A stretch of DNA of 15,780 nucleotides from Deltaproteobacteria bacterium (GCA_016193385.1 JACPSF010000092.1:1-15780); one strand, 5' to 3'; positions 1 through 6,963 are shown, counted from the first letter of the stretch. The notes: generated by a model not told the origin, from the letters alone. Program-made: numbers and translations.

Positions 1-2
1 TC

Positions 3-1121
3 CACAAAGGGACGCCCGTGATCACCACTCAGGGAAGAATCAATCAGCGCCCGATCAGCCTTCCGATGCTCGACATCCACACCGTAAGCGCCGGCGGCGG
101 CACCATCGCGCGCGTCGATGCCGTCGGGGGCGGCCAGGTCGGCCCGGACAGCGCGGGCGCCGACCCGGGACCGGGTTGCTATGATCATGGGGGCATGCAG
201 GTCACGATCACCGACGCCAATTTGGTCCTCGGGGTGCTCCACCCCGACAAATTTCTCGGCGGTCGAATGAAACTGAATAAGCCTAAGGCTGAAAAGCTGT
301 TGGAAGAAAAAATCGCGCGTCCCTTGGGCTTGAATTTATTGGAGGCCGCCGACGGAATTTTGAAAATCATCAATGTCAAGATGGAGGAGGCGATCAAGGC
401 GGTCTCCTCCCAACGCGGCTATGACATTCGCGATTTCACCCTGGTCGCGTTCGGCGGGGGCGGACCGATGCATGCGGGTAAAATCGTACTCGACCTGGGG
501 ATCCCCTCGCTGCTCATTCCATTCGCTCCGGGTGTCACCTCCGCCCTCGGGCTCCTGATGTCCGACGTCAAGCACGACTATGTCCGCTCCAAGCTCGCGC
601 CGCTAAAGGGGCTGGATCTCAATGAGATCAACCGGCTCTTTTCCCAGCTTATCGAGCAGGCCCGGCAGGAGCTACGGGCTGAGGGCTTTAACGAGAGCGA
701 GATGGAGATCGAGGCGTCCGTCGATCTGCGCTACGCGGGCCAGGGCTACGAGCTGACGGTGCCCTCGCCCTCTCCACCGCTAAAACCAGAGGACTTGGAC
801 CTCCTGCGCCAAAGATTCGATAGCCAGCATGAGCAGGCCCACGGCCACAAGGCGGAGACGGAGCCCGTGGAGCTGGTGAGCTTGCGCCTGGTGTCTCTCG
901 GCCTGGTGCCGCAGGCCCGGCTCTCCCCGGCTGCGGCTTCGGGAAGAAAGGTTGAGGCTGCCCGAACCGGAGAGAGAAAGATATTTTTCGGTCAGGAGCA
1001 CGGGCTGCTGGATTGTCAGATTTACAGCAGGGAACTGCTCGAGCCGGGTCACGCGGTGAGCGGCCCCGCGGTGATCGAACAGATGGACACGACAACGGTG
1101 ATCCATCCCGTTTGTAGATAG
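3..1121 (+). CDS. hyuA: Hydantoinase A / oxoprolinase-type subunit (HyuA), 5' end outside window
   Basis: This is the C-terminal part (about 372 codons visible) of a HyuA-family ATP-dependent amidohydrolase subunit; full members are usually near 680-700 residues. The frame is already open at base 3, so the GTG at 18 is internal. Visible family landmarks are the MLDIHTV segment followed by GAGGG-like SAGGGTIARVD, then VGPDSAGADPGPGCY, TDANLVLG, and later the Gly-rich FGGGGPMHA. HyuA pairs with HyuB to hydrolyse cyclic amides such as hydantoins or 5-oxoproline at ATP cost; the substrate cannot be told from sequence. The frame stops shortly after the conserved EQMDTTTVIHP, where relatives continue with about 15 more residues including a VDxYGN motif. 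That motif is present just downstream in another frame, so the gene appears frameshifted at its very end. Two hyuB genes follow on the same strand. Confidence 0.9.
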   Translation, partial: HKGTPVITTQGRINQRPISLPMLDIHTVSAGGGTIARVDAVGGGQVGPDSAGADPGPGCYDHGGMQVTITDANLVLGVLHPDKFLGGRMKLNKPKAEKLLEEKIARPLGLNLLEAADGILKIINVKMEEAIKAVSSQRGYDIRDFTLVAFGGGGPMHAGKIVLDLGIPSLLIPFAPGVTSALGLLMSDVKHDYVRSKLAPLKGLDLNEINRLFSQLIEQARQELRAEGFNESEMEIEASVDLRYAGQGYELTVPSPSPPLKPEDLDLLRQRFDSQHEQAHGHKAETEPVELVSLRLVSLGLVPQARLSPAAASGRKVEAARTGERKIFFGQEHGLLDCQIYSRELLEPGHAVSGPAVIEQMDTTTVIHPVCR

Positions 1122-1152
1122 CTACCGGAATATGATGGTTAGAGCCAAATAA
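1111..1152 (+). pseudogene. Out-of-frame C-terminal tail of hyuA
   Basis: Reading from 1111 in the frame one base later than hyuA gives FVDSYRNMMVRAK followed by TAA at 1150-1152. VDxYGNxxV is the normal end of HyuA proteins, and nearly the same string occurs in frame upstream of the second hyuB (2964-3008). The true hyuA stop was therefore probably 1150-1152, and a small indel near 1105-1113 moved it to 1119. Both tails carry Arg where the family has Gly, so that change predates the duplication. A sequencing or assembly error is the alternative. Confidence 0.7.
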
Positions 1153-1154
1153 AA

Positions 1155-1229
1155 TTTTGAATTTTAAATTATGAATTTTGAATTGTCAGAAGCCAATTAA
1201 AAATCAAGAATCCAAGATTGACGATTATG
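1155..1229 (+). repeat. Heptad-word inverted repeat, hyuA/hyuB1 gap
   Basis: The left arm 1155-1182 is four back-to-back 7-mers of the type TTTTGAA (TTTTGAA, TTTTAAA, TTATGAA, TTTTGAA). The right arm starts at 1195 with AATTAAA, AATCAAG and AATCCAA, the reverse-complement phase, and decays into GATTGAC and GATTATG. The last word contains the hyuB1 ATG. The element begins two bases after the inferred original hyuA stop (1152), so it fills the whole gap. No Shine-Dalgarno motif precedes hyuB1. Confidence 0.75.
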
Positions 1230-2963
1230 GTAGTCGATCCCATCACTCTTCAAGTCATTCATGCTCGCCTGGCGGGCATCGTCCAGGAGATGCAAAACTC
1301 GCTCTTCCGCACGGGCTTTTCTACCATCATCCGCGAATCCCAGGACGCTAGCTGCGCCATCCTCAACACCCGGGGCGAAGTCGTCGCCCAGCACGTGGTC
1401 CTGCCGCTCCACATGGGAGCCTTCCCCGCCTGCGCTGCGGGAGTCCTTCGACACTATGCAGCCTCCGAGATCGAGGAAGGCGATGCCTTTATCACCAACC
1501 ATCCCTATCTGGGGGGCAGCCCCCATGCGCCGGACATGGCGGTCCTGACGCCGATCTTCTATCGCGGGGAATGGGTCGGTTTTGCCACCAGCATGGCCCA
1601 CAAAAGCGACATCGGCGGGCCGGTGCCGGGAAGCTGTTGGAGCCAGGCTCGTGAGATCTTTCAAGAGGGGCTGCATCTGCCGCCGCTCAAGTACATCTCC
1701 CGCTTCGAGCCCAGCCGGGACATCGAGGCGATCATCGGTGCCAACAGCCGCACGCCGGAACTGGTTGTCGGCGATATGCGCGGGCAGGTAGGCGCCGACC
1801 GCCTCGGCGAGCGGCGGTTTCAAGAGATGATGGACCGCTACGGTAAAGAGACGGTCCTCGCCTCTTACCCCCGCCTCTTCGCCTTGACGGAGACCAAGGT
1901 GCGGCGTGAGATCGCCTGTTGGCCCGACGGCGTCGGAGAGGGCGAGCGGTTTGTCGACAGCGACGGGATTGAGCTGGACAAGCCGGTGCGAATCCATGTG
2001 CGCCTTGAAAAAAAAGGGGATCGGTTGCTCTTCGATTTTGGCGGCACGGCCGACCAGACCAAGGGGCCGGCCAATATCCGCCCGACGGTAGTGAGGGCTG
2101 CCTGCTCCTACTGCGTCACGGCCCTGGTCGATCCCGCCCTGGCCATCAACCAGGGCCTGGCTCGGGTCATCGAGGTAAAAGTGCGAGAGGGCAGCGCGCT
2201 TGACCCGCTTTTTCCCGCTCCGGTCAACACCTATAACCCCACGGTTCACGCGCTCGTCGAAGCGCTCTTCGAAGCCTTTAGCCAGCTCACGCCCACCAAG
2301 AAGGTGGCCGACGGCTGCAGCAGCCGCTCGATCATCATCGGCGGGCGGAGCAACAAAACCGGCAAGAGCTATGTGCAGTATGAAATCTTCGGCGGAGGCT
2401 CCGGCGGCCGCACCGGTAAGGACGGCGTCTCCGGCACCAACGTGAACCAATCCAATGCCAGGATTGCCCCGGTTGAGATCATCGAATCGGAGTTCTCAGC
2501 GCGCCTGTGGCGCTTCGAGCTGATTCCCGACTCCGGCGGCGCGGGAACCTTCCGCGGTGGTCTGGGCTTCGTGCGTGAATACGAGATCCTCGACCACGAG
2601 GCACGCTTTTCCCTGCGCTCCACCAAACACTCGGTAGCCCCGAAGGGAATCCAGGGAGGCTTCCCCGGCAGAACCGGCAAGTGCACCCTGAACCCGAATA
2701 CCGAAAAAGAGAGAGTGCTCCCCTCCCGCTATTCGGATCACACTCTCTACCCCGGCGATGTGGTCCGGCTGGAGACCCCGGGCGGCGGCGGTTTGGGGAA
2801 CCCCCTGGAGCGTGACCCGCAGAAAGTCTTGAGCGATGTCCTGAACGGGTACGTCTCTCAGGAGAAGGCGGAGAAGCTATACGGCGTCGTCATCGAGAGG
2901 CTCAATGGAGAGCTCAGGATCGACCGGGCGCGCACCGCGGAAAGCCGAAAGAGGAGGCAGTAA
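1227..2963 (+). CDS. hyuB: Hydantoinase B / oxoprolinase-type subunit, copy 1
   Basis: A 578-residue HyuB-family subunit, full length for the family. It opens with MVVDPITLQVIHARL, matching the usual DPITLEVI start, and continues with SCAILNTRGEVVAQ, the NHPYLGGSPHAPDM segment (about 91-104), AHKSDIGG (about 124-131), SGGAGTFRGGLG and the C-terminal PGGGGLGNP. The ATG at 1227 was chosen over an in-frame TTG at 1218 because it aligns exactly with the start of the second copy. Neither start has a Shine-Dalgarno motif; the ATG sits at the end of a heptad repeat. HyuB works with HyuA in ATP-driven ring opening of hydantoin-like or oxoproline substrates. The frame is intact. A second hyuB follows 123 bp downstream, by eye about two-thirds identical in protein, with much higher DNA identity near the 5' end. 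Confidence 0.9.
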   Translation: MVVDPITLQVIHARLAGIVQEMQNSLFRTGFSTIIRESQDASCAILNTRGEVVAQHVVLPLHMGAFPACAAGVLRHYAASEIEEGDAFITNHPYLGGSPHAPDMAVLTPIFYRGEWVGFATSMAHKSDIGGPVPGSCWSQAREIFQEGLHLPPLKYISRFEPSRDIEAIIGANSRTPELVVGDMRGQVGADRLGERRFQEMMDRYGKETVLASYPRLFALTETKVRREIACWPDGVGEGERFVDSDGIELDKPVRIHVRLEKKGDRLLFDFGGTADQTKGPANIRPTVVRAACSYCVTALVDPALAINQGLARVIEVKVREGSALDPLFPAPVNTYNPTVHALVEALFEAFSQLTPTKKVADGCSSRSIIIGGRSNKTGKSYVQYEIFGGGSGGRTGKDGVSGTNVNQSNARIAPVEIIESEFSARLWRFELIPDSGGAGTFRGGLGFVREYEILDHEARFSLRSTKHSVAPKGIQGGFPGRTGKCTLNPNTEKERVLPSRYSDHTLYPGDVVRLETPGGGGLGNPLERDPQKVLSDVLNGYVSQEKAEKLYGVVIERLNGELRIDRARTAESRKRRQ

Positions 2964-3008
2964 GCAGTTGTCGATAGTTACCGAAATATGATCGTCAAAG
3001 CTAAGTAA
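2964..3008 (+). pseudogene. Relic of a hyuA 3' end between the two hyuB genes
   Basis: Immediately after the hyuB1 stop (2961-2963) and in the same frame, the sequence reads AVVDSYRNMIVKAK and then TAA. This is the end of a HyuA protein, not of HyuB, and it matches the displaced hyuA tail at 1111-1152 in bases and in spacing to the following hyuB. It shows that the duplicated unit was 'hyuA end + spacer + hyuB'. It is too short and too far from any start to be expressed by itself. Confidence 0.8.
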
Positions 3009-3009
3009 A

Positions 3010-3078
3010 TTCTGAATTTTTAATTATGAATTTTGAATTAGGGTCTGGCCAATTAAAAATTAAGAATTCAAAATTAAA
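3010..3078 (+). repeat. Heptad-word inverted repeat, hyuB1/hyuB2 gap
   Basis: The left arm 3010-3037 is TTCTGAA, TTTTTAA, TTATGAA, TTTTGAA; the right arm 3051-3078 is AATTAAA, AATTAAG, AATTCAA, AATTAAA. The arms are inverted copies of the same word in exact 7-base phase. They can pair over 18 bp with one mismatch (3008-3025 with 3051-3068), with a 25-base loop. The element starts one base after the relic hyuA stop and ends eight bases before the hyuB2 ATG. It is the duplicated partner of the element at 1155-1229. Confidence 0.8.
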
Positions 3079-3086
3079 AACTGTTT

Positions 3087-4832
3087 ATGGTTGTTGACCC
3101 CATCACCCTCCAAGTGATTTACGCGCGCCTGGCGGGCATCGTCCAGGAGATGCAAAACTCGCTTTTCCGCACCGGCTATTCCACCATCATCCGCGAATCC
3201 CAGGACGCTAGCTGCGCCATCCTCAACACCCGGGGCGAAGTCGTCGCCCAGCACGTCGTCCTGCCGCTGCACATGGGAGCCTTCCCCGCCTGCGCCGAAG
3301 CGGTCCTCCGACACTATGGGGCAGTTGAAATTCACGAAGGAGACGCTTTCATCATCAACCACCCTTATCTGGGTGGTAGTCCGCATGCTCCCGACATGGG
3401 CGTGCTGACGCCGGTCTTTTATCGCGGGGAGCGGGTCGGGTTCGCCGCCAGCATGGCCCACAAAAGCGACATCGGCGGGACCGTCCCTGGAAGCGGCTCC
3501 GGTCAGGCCCGGGAGATCTTTCAAGAAGGCCTCCACCTGCCGCCGGTGAAATTTGTCTCGCGACATAGACCCGTAAAAGAGATCGAAGCGATCCTTACAG
3601 CGAATAGCCGCACGCCGGAGGTAGTCCTCGGGGATATCCGCGGCCAGGTGGGCTCAGGGCGCCTGGGGGAGAGAAGAGTTGCCGAGCTCATGGAGCGCTA
3701 TGGCAAGGAGACGGTAATCGCTTCCACCGAGCTGCTTTCCTCCTATACCGAGAACCGAGTGCGCAAGGCGATCGCCTCATGGCCCGACGGCCGCTCGGAG
3801 GGAGAGAGCTTCGTCGATCACGACGGTATCGAGCTGGAGCGGCCCATTCGCATTCACGTGGCGGTCGAAAAGGAAGGCGAGCGGATCCGCTTCGACTTCA
3901 GCCAATCGAGCGACCAAACCAAAGGCCCGGCCAACATTCGCCCGCCGCTGGTCCGGGCCTGCTGCACCTATTGCCTCATATGCCTGGTCGACCCCTATCT
4001 ACCCATCAACCAGGGACTGGCGCGGGTGGTCGAGGCGAGCTTTCGCGAAGGCAGCGTGGTTGATCCCCGCTTCCCGGCCGCCGTGAATACCTATATGCCG
4101 ACCGCAACGGTTGTCGTGGAGGCGATCTTCAAAGCGATGGGGCCGTTCGTGCGAGACAAGCGGATCGCCGCGGGCTCCGGCAGCTGCGCCGTAGTGCTCG
4201 GAGGGAGCCGCGCGGTAGGGGGCCGATCGTATGTCCATTATGAGATCTTCAGCGGTGGCACCGGCGCCCGCTGGGGGAAAGATGGGGTAACCGCTACTGC
4301 TTTTCATCTGAGCAACTGCAAAACCGCGCCGGTGGAAATTATCGAATCCGAATTCCCGACACGGGTGGAAAGGTTCGAGATCATCCGCGACTCAGGCGGT
4401 GCGGGAACGTGGCGCGGCGGCTTGGGCTTCGGCCGGGATTACCGGATCCTCCAGGGGGAGGTCCGCTTCTCGATGCGGACGGACAAGCATGTCATCGCTC
4501 CCTGGGGGGCCGAGGGAGGGATAGAGGGTGGCAAGGGAGCCTGTATCGTTAATCCCGGCGCCCCGGAGGAGAAAAGGCTCCCCTCCCGCTTCGGCGACTT
4601 TCGCCTACAGGAAGGTGATCAATTGCGGATCGAGAGGCCGGGGGGCGGAGGCATGGGCGATCCTTATGCGCGCCCGGCCGAAAAGGTCCTGGAAGATGTG
4701 CGCCAAGGCTATGTCTCCCCGGAGAGAGCGGAGTCGGATTATGGGGTCGTCGCGCACTGGGCCGACACCGACCTCGTGTGGGATAGGGCGGCGACAGAAG
4801 AGCTACGGCAAAACAAAAGGAAAAAAAGCTAG
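3087..4832 (+). CDS. hyuB: Hydantoinase B / oxoprolinase-type subunit, copy 2
   Basis: A second full-length HyuB-family subunit (581 residues) starting MVVDPITLQVIYARL, with NHPYLGGSPHAPDM, AHKSDIGG, SGGAGTWRGGLG and PGGGGMGDP in the same order as copy 1. It offers a second partner for the single HyuA visible here. Divergence is uneven: residues 1-70 are almost identical to copy 1, while the middle and C-terminal parts differ widely, including GSCWSQ against GSGSGQ before the shared AREIFQEGL. That could mean a changed substrate or subunit preference, but this is inference. The ATG lacks a Shine-Dalgarno motif, as in copy 1. The C-terminus is strongly basic (NKRKKS). The spacing to the next gene is 63 bp. 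Confidence 0.9.
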   Translation: MVVDPITLQVIYARLAGIVQEMQNSLFRTGYSTIIRESQDASCAILNTRGEVVAQHVVLPLHMGAFPACAEAVLRHYGAVEIHEGDAFIINHPYLGGSPHAPDMGVLTPVFYRGERVGFAASMAHKSDIGGTVPGSGSGQAREIFQEGLHLPPVKFVSRHRPVKEIEAILTANSRTPEVVLGDIRGQVGSGRLGERRVAELMERYGKETVIASTELLSSYTENRVRKAIASWPDGRSEGESFVDHDGIELERPIRIHVAVEKEGERIRFDFSQSSDQTKGPANIRPPLVRACCTYCLICLVDPYLPINQGLARVVEASFREGSVVDPRFPAAVNTYMPTATVVVEAIFKAMGPFVRDKRIAAGSGSCAVVLGGSRAVGGRSYVHYEIFSGGTGARWGKDGVTATAFHLSNCKTAPVEIIESEFPTRVERFEIIRDSGGAGTWRGGLGFGRDYRILQGEVRFSMRTDKHVIAPWGAEGGIEGGKGACIVNPGAPEEKRLPSRFGDFRLQEGDQLRIERPGGGGMGDPYARPAEKVLEDVRQGYVSPERAESDYGVVAHWADTDLVWDRAATEELRQNKRKKS

Positions 4833-4895
4833 TAAAAGAGCCCAGTGTTTGGTATAAGCTCAGACTAATTAAATTCCTACTCCAAGGAGGAAACT

Positions 4896-5162
4896 ATGGC
4901 CGTAACAAAACGGAAACCGAATCCGGCATTTATGAAACCCATGCAGCCAGACACTGCGTTGAGCGCGGTTGTCGGCAGCAAAGCGCTTCCCCGGACTCAG
5001 GTGACGAAGAAGCTCTGGGCTTACATCAAGCGCAACGGGCTTCAAGACAAGAAGAAGAGAACCATGATCAACGCCGATGAAAACCTGAAGGTGGTTTTCG
5101 GCGGCAAGAAGCAGGTCACGATGTTTGAGATGACTAAACTGGTCAACAAGCACATGAAGTAA
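4896..5162 (+). CDS. Small SWIB/MDM2-domain protein
   Basis: An 88-residue basic protein that is almost entirely one SWIB domain. After a Lys-rich start come LSAVVGSKALPRTQVTKKLW, then a helix ending in KRNGLQDKKKRT, the INADENLKVVF segment and a final MFEMTKLVNKHMK helix. Stand-alone SWIB proteins are known in chlamydiae and several other bacteria, and a role in DNA topology or chromatin-like organisation is suspected, but the bacterial function is not settled. The start is well supported: AAGGAGG at 4884-4890 lies five bases before the ATG, the best ribosome-binding site on this strand. The AT-rich 4849-4880 stretch may hold its own promoter, so it need not be co-transcribed with hyuB. Confidence 0.88.
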   Translation: MAVTKRKPNPAFMKPMQPDTALSAVVGSKALPRTQVTKKLWAYIKRNGLQDKKKRTMINADENLKVVFGGKKQVTMFEMTKLVNKHMK

Positions 5163-5310
5163 TTTAAGACCGTTTTAGACTCATTCTCGGGGTGGCTAAG
5201 GCATGCGGCCAGCATAGTCTTAGCGCGGAGCTTGTCTATATTTTAGGAAGGTATGCCCCAAAAATCCCTCCCGCGTCTGAACCTCCATCGGCAAGGGTGA
5301 GGAGTTGACC

Positions 5311-5721
5311 ATGGAAGCTTTGACCCTGAAAGAGGCCCAGGTCGGAGTGACGGCCATCCTCGAGGCAGCTTCCAAGGATGGAGGGAGACCAGTTTCGATC
5401 ACAGTCGTGGACCGTAACGGCGATCTGGCGTGCTTCGCTCGAATGGACGGGGCCACGTTGCGCTCCGTCCAGTTTTCCATGAATAAGGCCTTCACGGCGG
5501 CCTACATGGAAAGGGACAGCGGCGATCTGGGAGAGTCGCTGCTGAACTCGAAGCGAACTATCGACTGGTACGGCAATCCCCGGATCACGGGAATTCCCGG
5601 CGGGGTGACGATTCGCAAGAACGACTTCACAGTCGGTGGCGTCGGAGTCAGCGGACGTCCGTCTGCCCAAGACCTAGAGCTTGCCAGGTTGGGACTTGTG
5701 GCCTTGCTAAGACCTTCGTAA
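5311..5721 (+). CDS. GlcG/HbpS-like (DUF336) protein
   Basis: A 136-residue protein of the GlcG/HbpS fold. Features seen are TLKEAQVGVTAILEAA at the N-terminus, the strand SITVVDRNGDLACFARMDGA, a helix after SMNKAFTAAY, and the conserved Gly-rich GIPGGVTIRKND leading to VGGVGVSG near the end. Family members include the glycolate-locus protein GlcG and the haem-binding HbpS; many sit next to catabolic genes and their function is unknown. ATG 5311 is preferred to an in-frame TTG at 5305 because the GGTGAGGAG stretch (5296-5304) gives correct spacing only to the ATG. It is a single gene between the SWIB gene and a purF fragment. No membrane segment or signal peptide is visible. Confidence 0.85.
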   Translation: MEALTLKEAQVGVTAILEAASKDGGRPVSITVVDRNGDLACFARMDGATLRSVQFSMNKAFTAAYMERDSGDLGESLLNSKRTIDWYGNPRITGIPGGVTIRKNDFTVGGVGVSGRPSAQDLELARLGLVALLRPS

Positions 5722-5740
5722 TCGGTCCAGATCGAGGGGT

Positions 5741-5809
5741 TCAGCGCTCCTGCAGCGCCTCGAAGAGGTGGAGCTGGTGCGTGTGGCCTTCGTCGTCGAA
5801 GTGAACCGG
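5741..5809 (-). pseudogene. Orphan duplicate of the purF 3' end
   Basis: Bases 5745-5809 match 7007-7071, the end of intact purF, at 64 of 65 positions. In the purF frame the fragment reads [22 protein letters not shown] and stops with TGA (5741-5743), whereas purF uses TAA in the same position. Homology ends abruptly upstream of PVHFDD. The fragment lies just beyond the GlcG-like gene and forms the left end of a 1.26-kb segment that carries the toxin-antitoxin pair. Confidence 0.85.
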
Positions 5810-5817
5810 CTCGTGCC

Positions 5818-5845
5818 GGGGTCCCGCGCCTCCGCGCGGGGCCCC
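5818..5845. repeat. GC-rich hairpin beside the purF fragment
   Basis: Arms GGGGTCCCGCGC (5818-5829) and GCGCGGGGCCCC (5834-5845) pair over 12 bp with one G-T wobble and a four-base loop. There is no T-run on either side, so it is not a classical terminator, though it could slow transcription between the converging GlcG and minus-strand genes. It starts nine bases after the purF relic ends. Confidence 0.6.
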
Positions 5846-5915
5846 ATTCCCGCAACGGGTGGGATCTTTTGCCGAGCCCCCGCCTCCATTGACTCCTCCC
5901 ACGCTATTTCATAAC

Positions 5916-5949
5916 ATGACCATGAGACTATGACCATGGACGTATGGAG
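5916..5949 (+). promoter_or_regulatory. Possible operator direct repeats and ribosome-binding site of the toxin-antitoxin pair
   Basis: ATGACCATG occurs at 5916-5924 and again at 5930-5938, a 14-base period, within 40 bp of the antitoxin start. Type II antitoxins of the Phd family commonly bind repeats or palindromes in this position to repress their own operon. GGAG at 5946-5949 lies six bases before the ATG and is the likely ribosome-binding site. Operator function is inference. Confidence 0.4.
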
Positions 5950-5955
5950 TGAGTC

Positions 5956-6189
5956 ATGAAAACAATGCCGGCAGGAAAGTTTAAGGCGCATTGCCTTAAG
6001 GTCATGGATGAGGTTCGGGCACGGCGCGAGCCCGTGATCATCACCAAGAAGGGAGTGCCGGTGGCAAAGCTGGTCCCGACGGGCGAGCGTCAACTGGACG
6101 TGTTTGGCTGCATGGCCGGCACGGCCGAGATCCTGGGTGACATCGAGGCTCCGGTGGCCCCAGTCAGGAGCTGGAAGGCAACAAAGTGA
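5956..6189 (+). CDS. Phd/YefM-family antitoxin
   Basis: A 77-residue antitoxin. The N-terminal half has the Phd/YefM DNA-binding pattern: AGKFKAHCLKVMDEV, a turn with RREPVIITKKGVPVAKLVP, then a less ordered C-terminal tail expected to wrap the toxin. It neutralises the PIN-domain ribonuclease encoded next and should autorepress the pair with it. Its TGA stop overlaps the toxin GTG start (GTGA at 6186-6189), so translation is coupled, the usual arrangement for such modules. The ATG has GGAG six bases upstream. The module lies inside the segment bounded by two purF 3' ends. Confidence 0.9.
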   Translation: MKTMPAGKFKAHCLKVMDEVRARREPVIITKKGVPVAKLVPTGERQLDVFGCMAGTAEILGDIEAPVAPVRSWKATK

Positions 6190-6581
6190 TCCTTCTCGAT
6201 ACCCATGCGCTCCTGTGGCTCTGCCTGGAACCCAAGCGGCTTTCCCGATCGGCAGCCGCTGCTATCAGGAAGGTGGTCTCAACAGGCGGCATCGGGATCG
6301 CTTCCATAAGCCTATGGGAGATCGCCATGCTGATCGCCCTGGGCCGGCTCTCCCCTCGCGGCACTCCTGACGCATGGATCTCCGAACTGGTTGAGGCGAG
6401 CGGTGTTGTCGTCAAGGAGCTTACGCCGGCCGTTGCTGTTCTCTCCACTCAATTTCCAAATGATTTCTCAGCCGATCCGGCGGACCGTTTAATCGCGGCC
6501 ACTGCACGAGCCGAAGGCCTCACGCTGATAACGCGGGACGCCAAAATTCGCCAAAGCTCACTTGTGAAGACGATATGGTAA
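6186..6581 (+). CDS. vapC: VapC-like PIN-domain toxin ribonuclease
   Basis: A 131-residue PIN-domain protein. The acidic metal-binding residues are visible: Asp5 in LLDTHALLW, Glu45 in SLWEIAM, Asp97/Asp100 in SADPADRLIAATA, and Asp118 in ITRDAKI. PIN toxins cut RNA in a Mg-dependent way when the antitoxin is degraded; the target RNA cannot be read from sequence. The length is normal and no catalytic residue is missing, so the module looks functional. Translation starts at GTG 6186, overlapping the antitoxin stop by four bases. With Phd-type antitoxins this toxin class is often annotated simply as a type II PIN toxin. Confidence 0.92.
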   Translation: MILLDTHALLWLCLEPKRLSRSAAAAIRKVVSTGGIGIASISLWEIAMLIALGRLSPRGTPDAWISELVEASGVVVKELTPAVAVLSTQFPNDFSADPADRLIAATARAEGLTLITRDAKIRQSSLVKTIW

Positions 6582-6597
6582 CAGAGGGTGGGCCGAA

Positions 6598-6675
6598 AAT
6601 GCCGACCTCAAGGCCCGGATGGAAAGGCTGGAGCGCAGGATCGGCTCTTATGCCCTTGCAGTGAACGCTGAGTAA
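6598..6675 (+). pseudogene. Short relic reading frame with coiled-coil-like end
   Basis: Right after vapC, one frame reads NADLKARMERLERRIGSYAL and then VNAE before TAA (6673-6675). The heptad-like Leu/Met/Ile spacing resembles the end of a coiled-coil or DNA-binding protein. There is no start, since the frame runs back into vapC, so it may be the tail of a lost gene. I do not recognise the family, and chance is possible. Confidence 0.25.
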
Positions 6676-6777
6676 ATTAGCGAGTGTAAACTGGTTCTCC
6701 TCCGAGTTTAGATTATAGGGAGGGAACTATAGTGACGGAATTAAATAAGTTGACATCAAATCCCCTCACGCTCTCCT

Positions 6778-6824
6778 AAATCCCCCTCTATCCCCCTTTA
6801 CCAAAGGGGGATAGAGGGGGATTT
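6778..6824. repeat. Perfect 22-bp-arm palindrome (MITE/REP-like)
   Basis: The left arm 6778-6799 and right arm 6803-6824 are exact reverse complements around a three-base loop (ACC). The arms are built from C5 and G5 blocks. It lies in the 420-bp gene-free stretch between vapC and the end of purF, where the two transcription units converge. Palindromes of this style are dispersed in many bacterial genomes and may block converging transcripts. There is no T-run directly after it. Confidence 0.85.
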
Positions 6825-6963
6825 GAGGGAGGACAGGGTAATTATGGTAATTTTCTTTTTTCCTTCATTATAGTAGCTTCCAAACAGCCGGGGCCAAAGG
6901 AATCTGAAACTGCCAGGCCCAAGTCAAGGTTTCAGGATTTTGGCCAAGGACCACTCCAGCACG

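Noticed and set aside
1197..2450. Long minus-strand open frame opposite hyuB1 (417 codons), with a similar one opposite hyuB2 (3060-3566)
   Set aside because: It is the antisense shadow of a clearly recognised HyuB gene in GC-rich DNA, and its translation matches no family.
5182..5226. Imperfect CTAAG...CTTAG inverted repeat after the SWIB gene as a terminator
   Set aside because: The stem is short and interrupted and there is no T-run after it.
5253..5300. 15-codon leader frame (MPQKSLPRLNLHRQG) ending at the GlcG-like gene's ribosome site
   Set aside because: The AGGAAGG motif before its ATG is almost touching the start codon, and nothing links it to regulation.
5741..5809. The purF-like fragment as the end of a functional second purF
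   Set aside because: Homology ends abruptly at PVHFDD and the upstream minus-strand sequence runs into a GC hairpin and the toxin-antitoxin region, with no other PurF motif.
6750..6778. TTGACA as a -35 box of a promoter between vapC and purF
   Set aside because: No acceptable -10 box lies 16-18 bases downstream and no gene follows on the plus strand.
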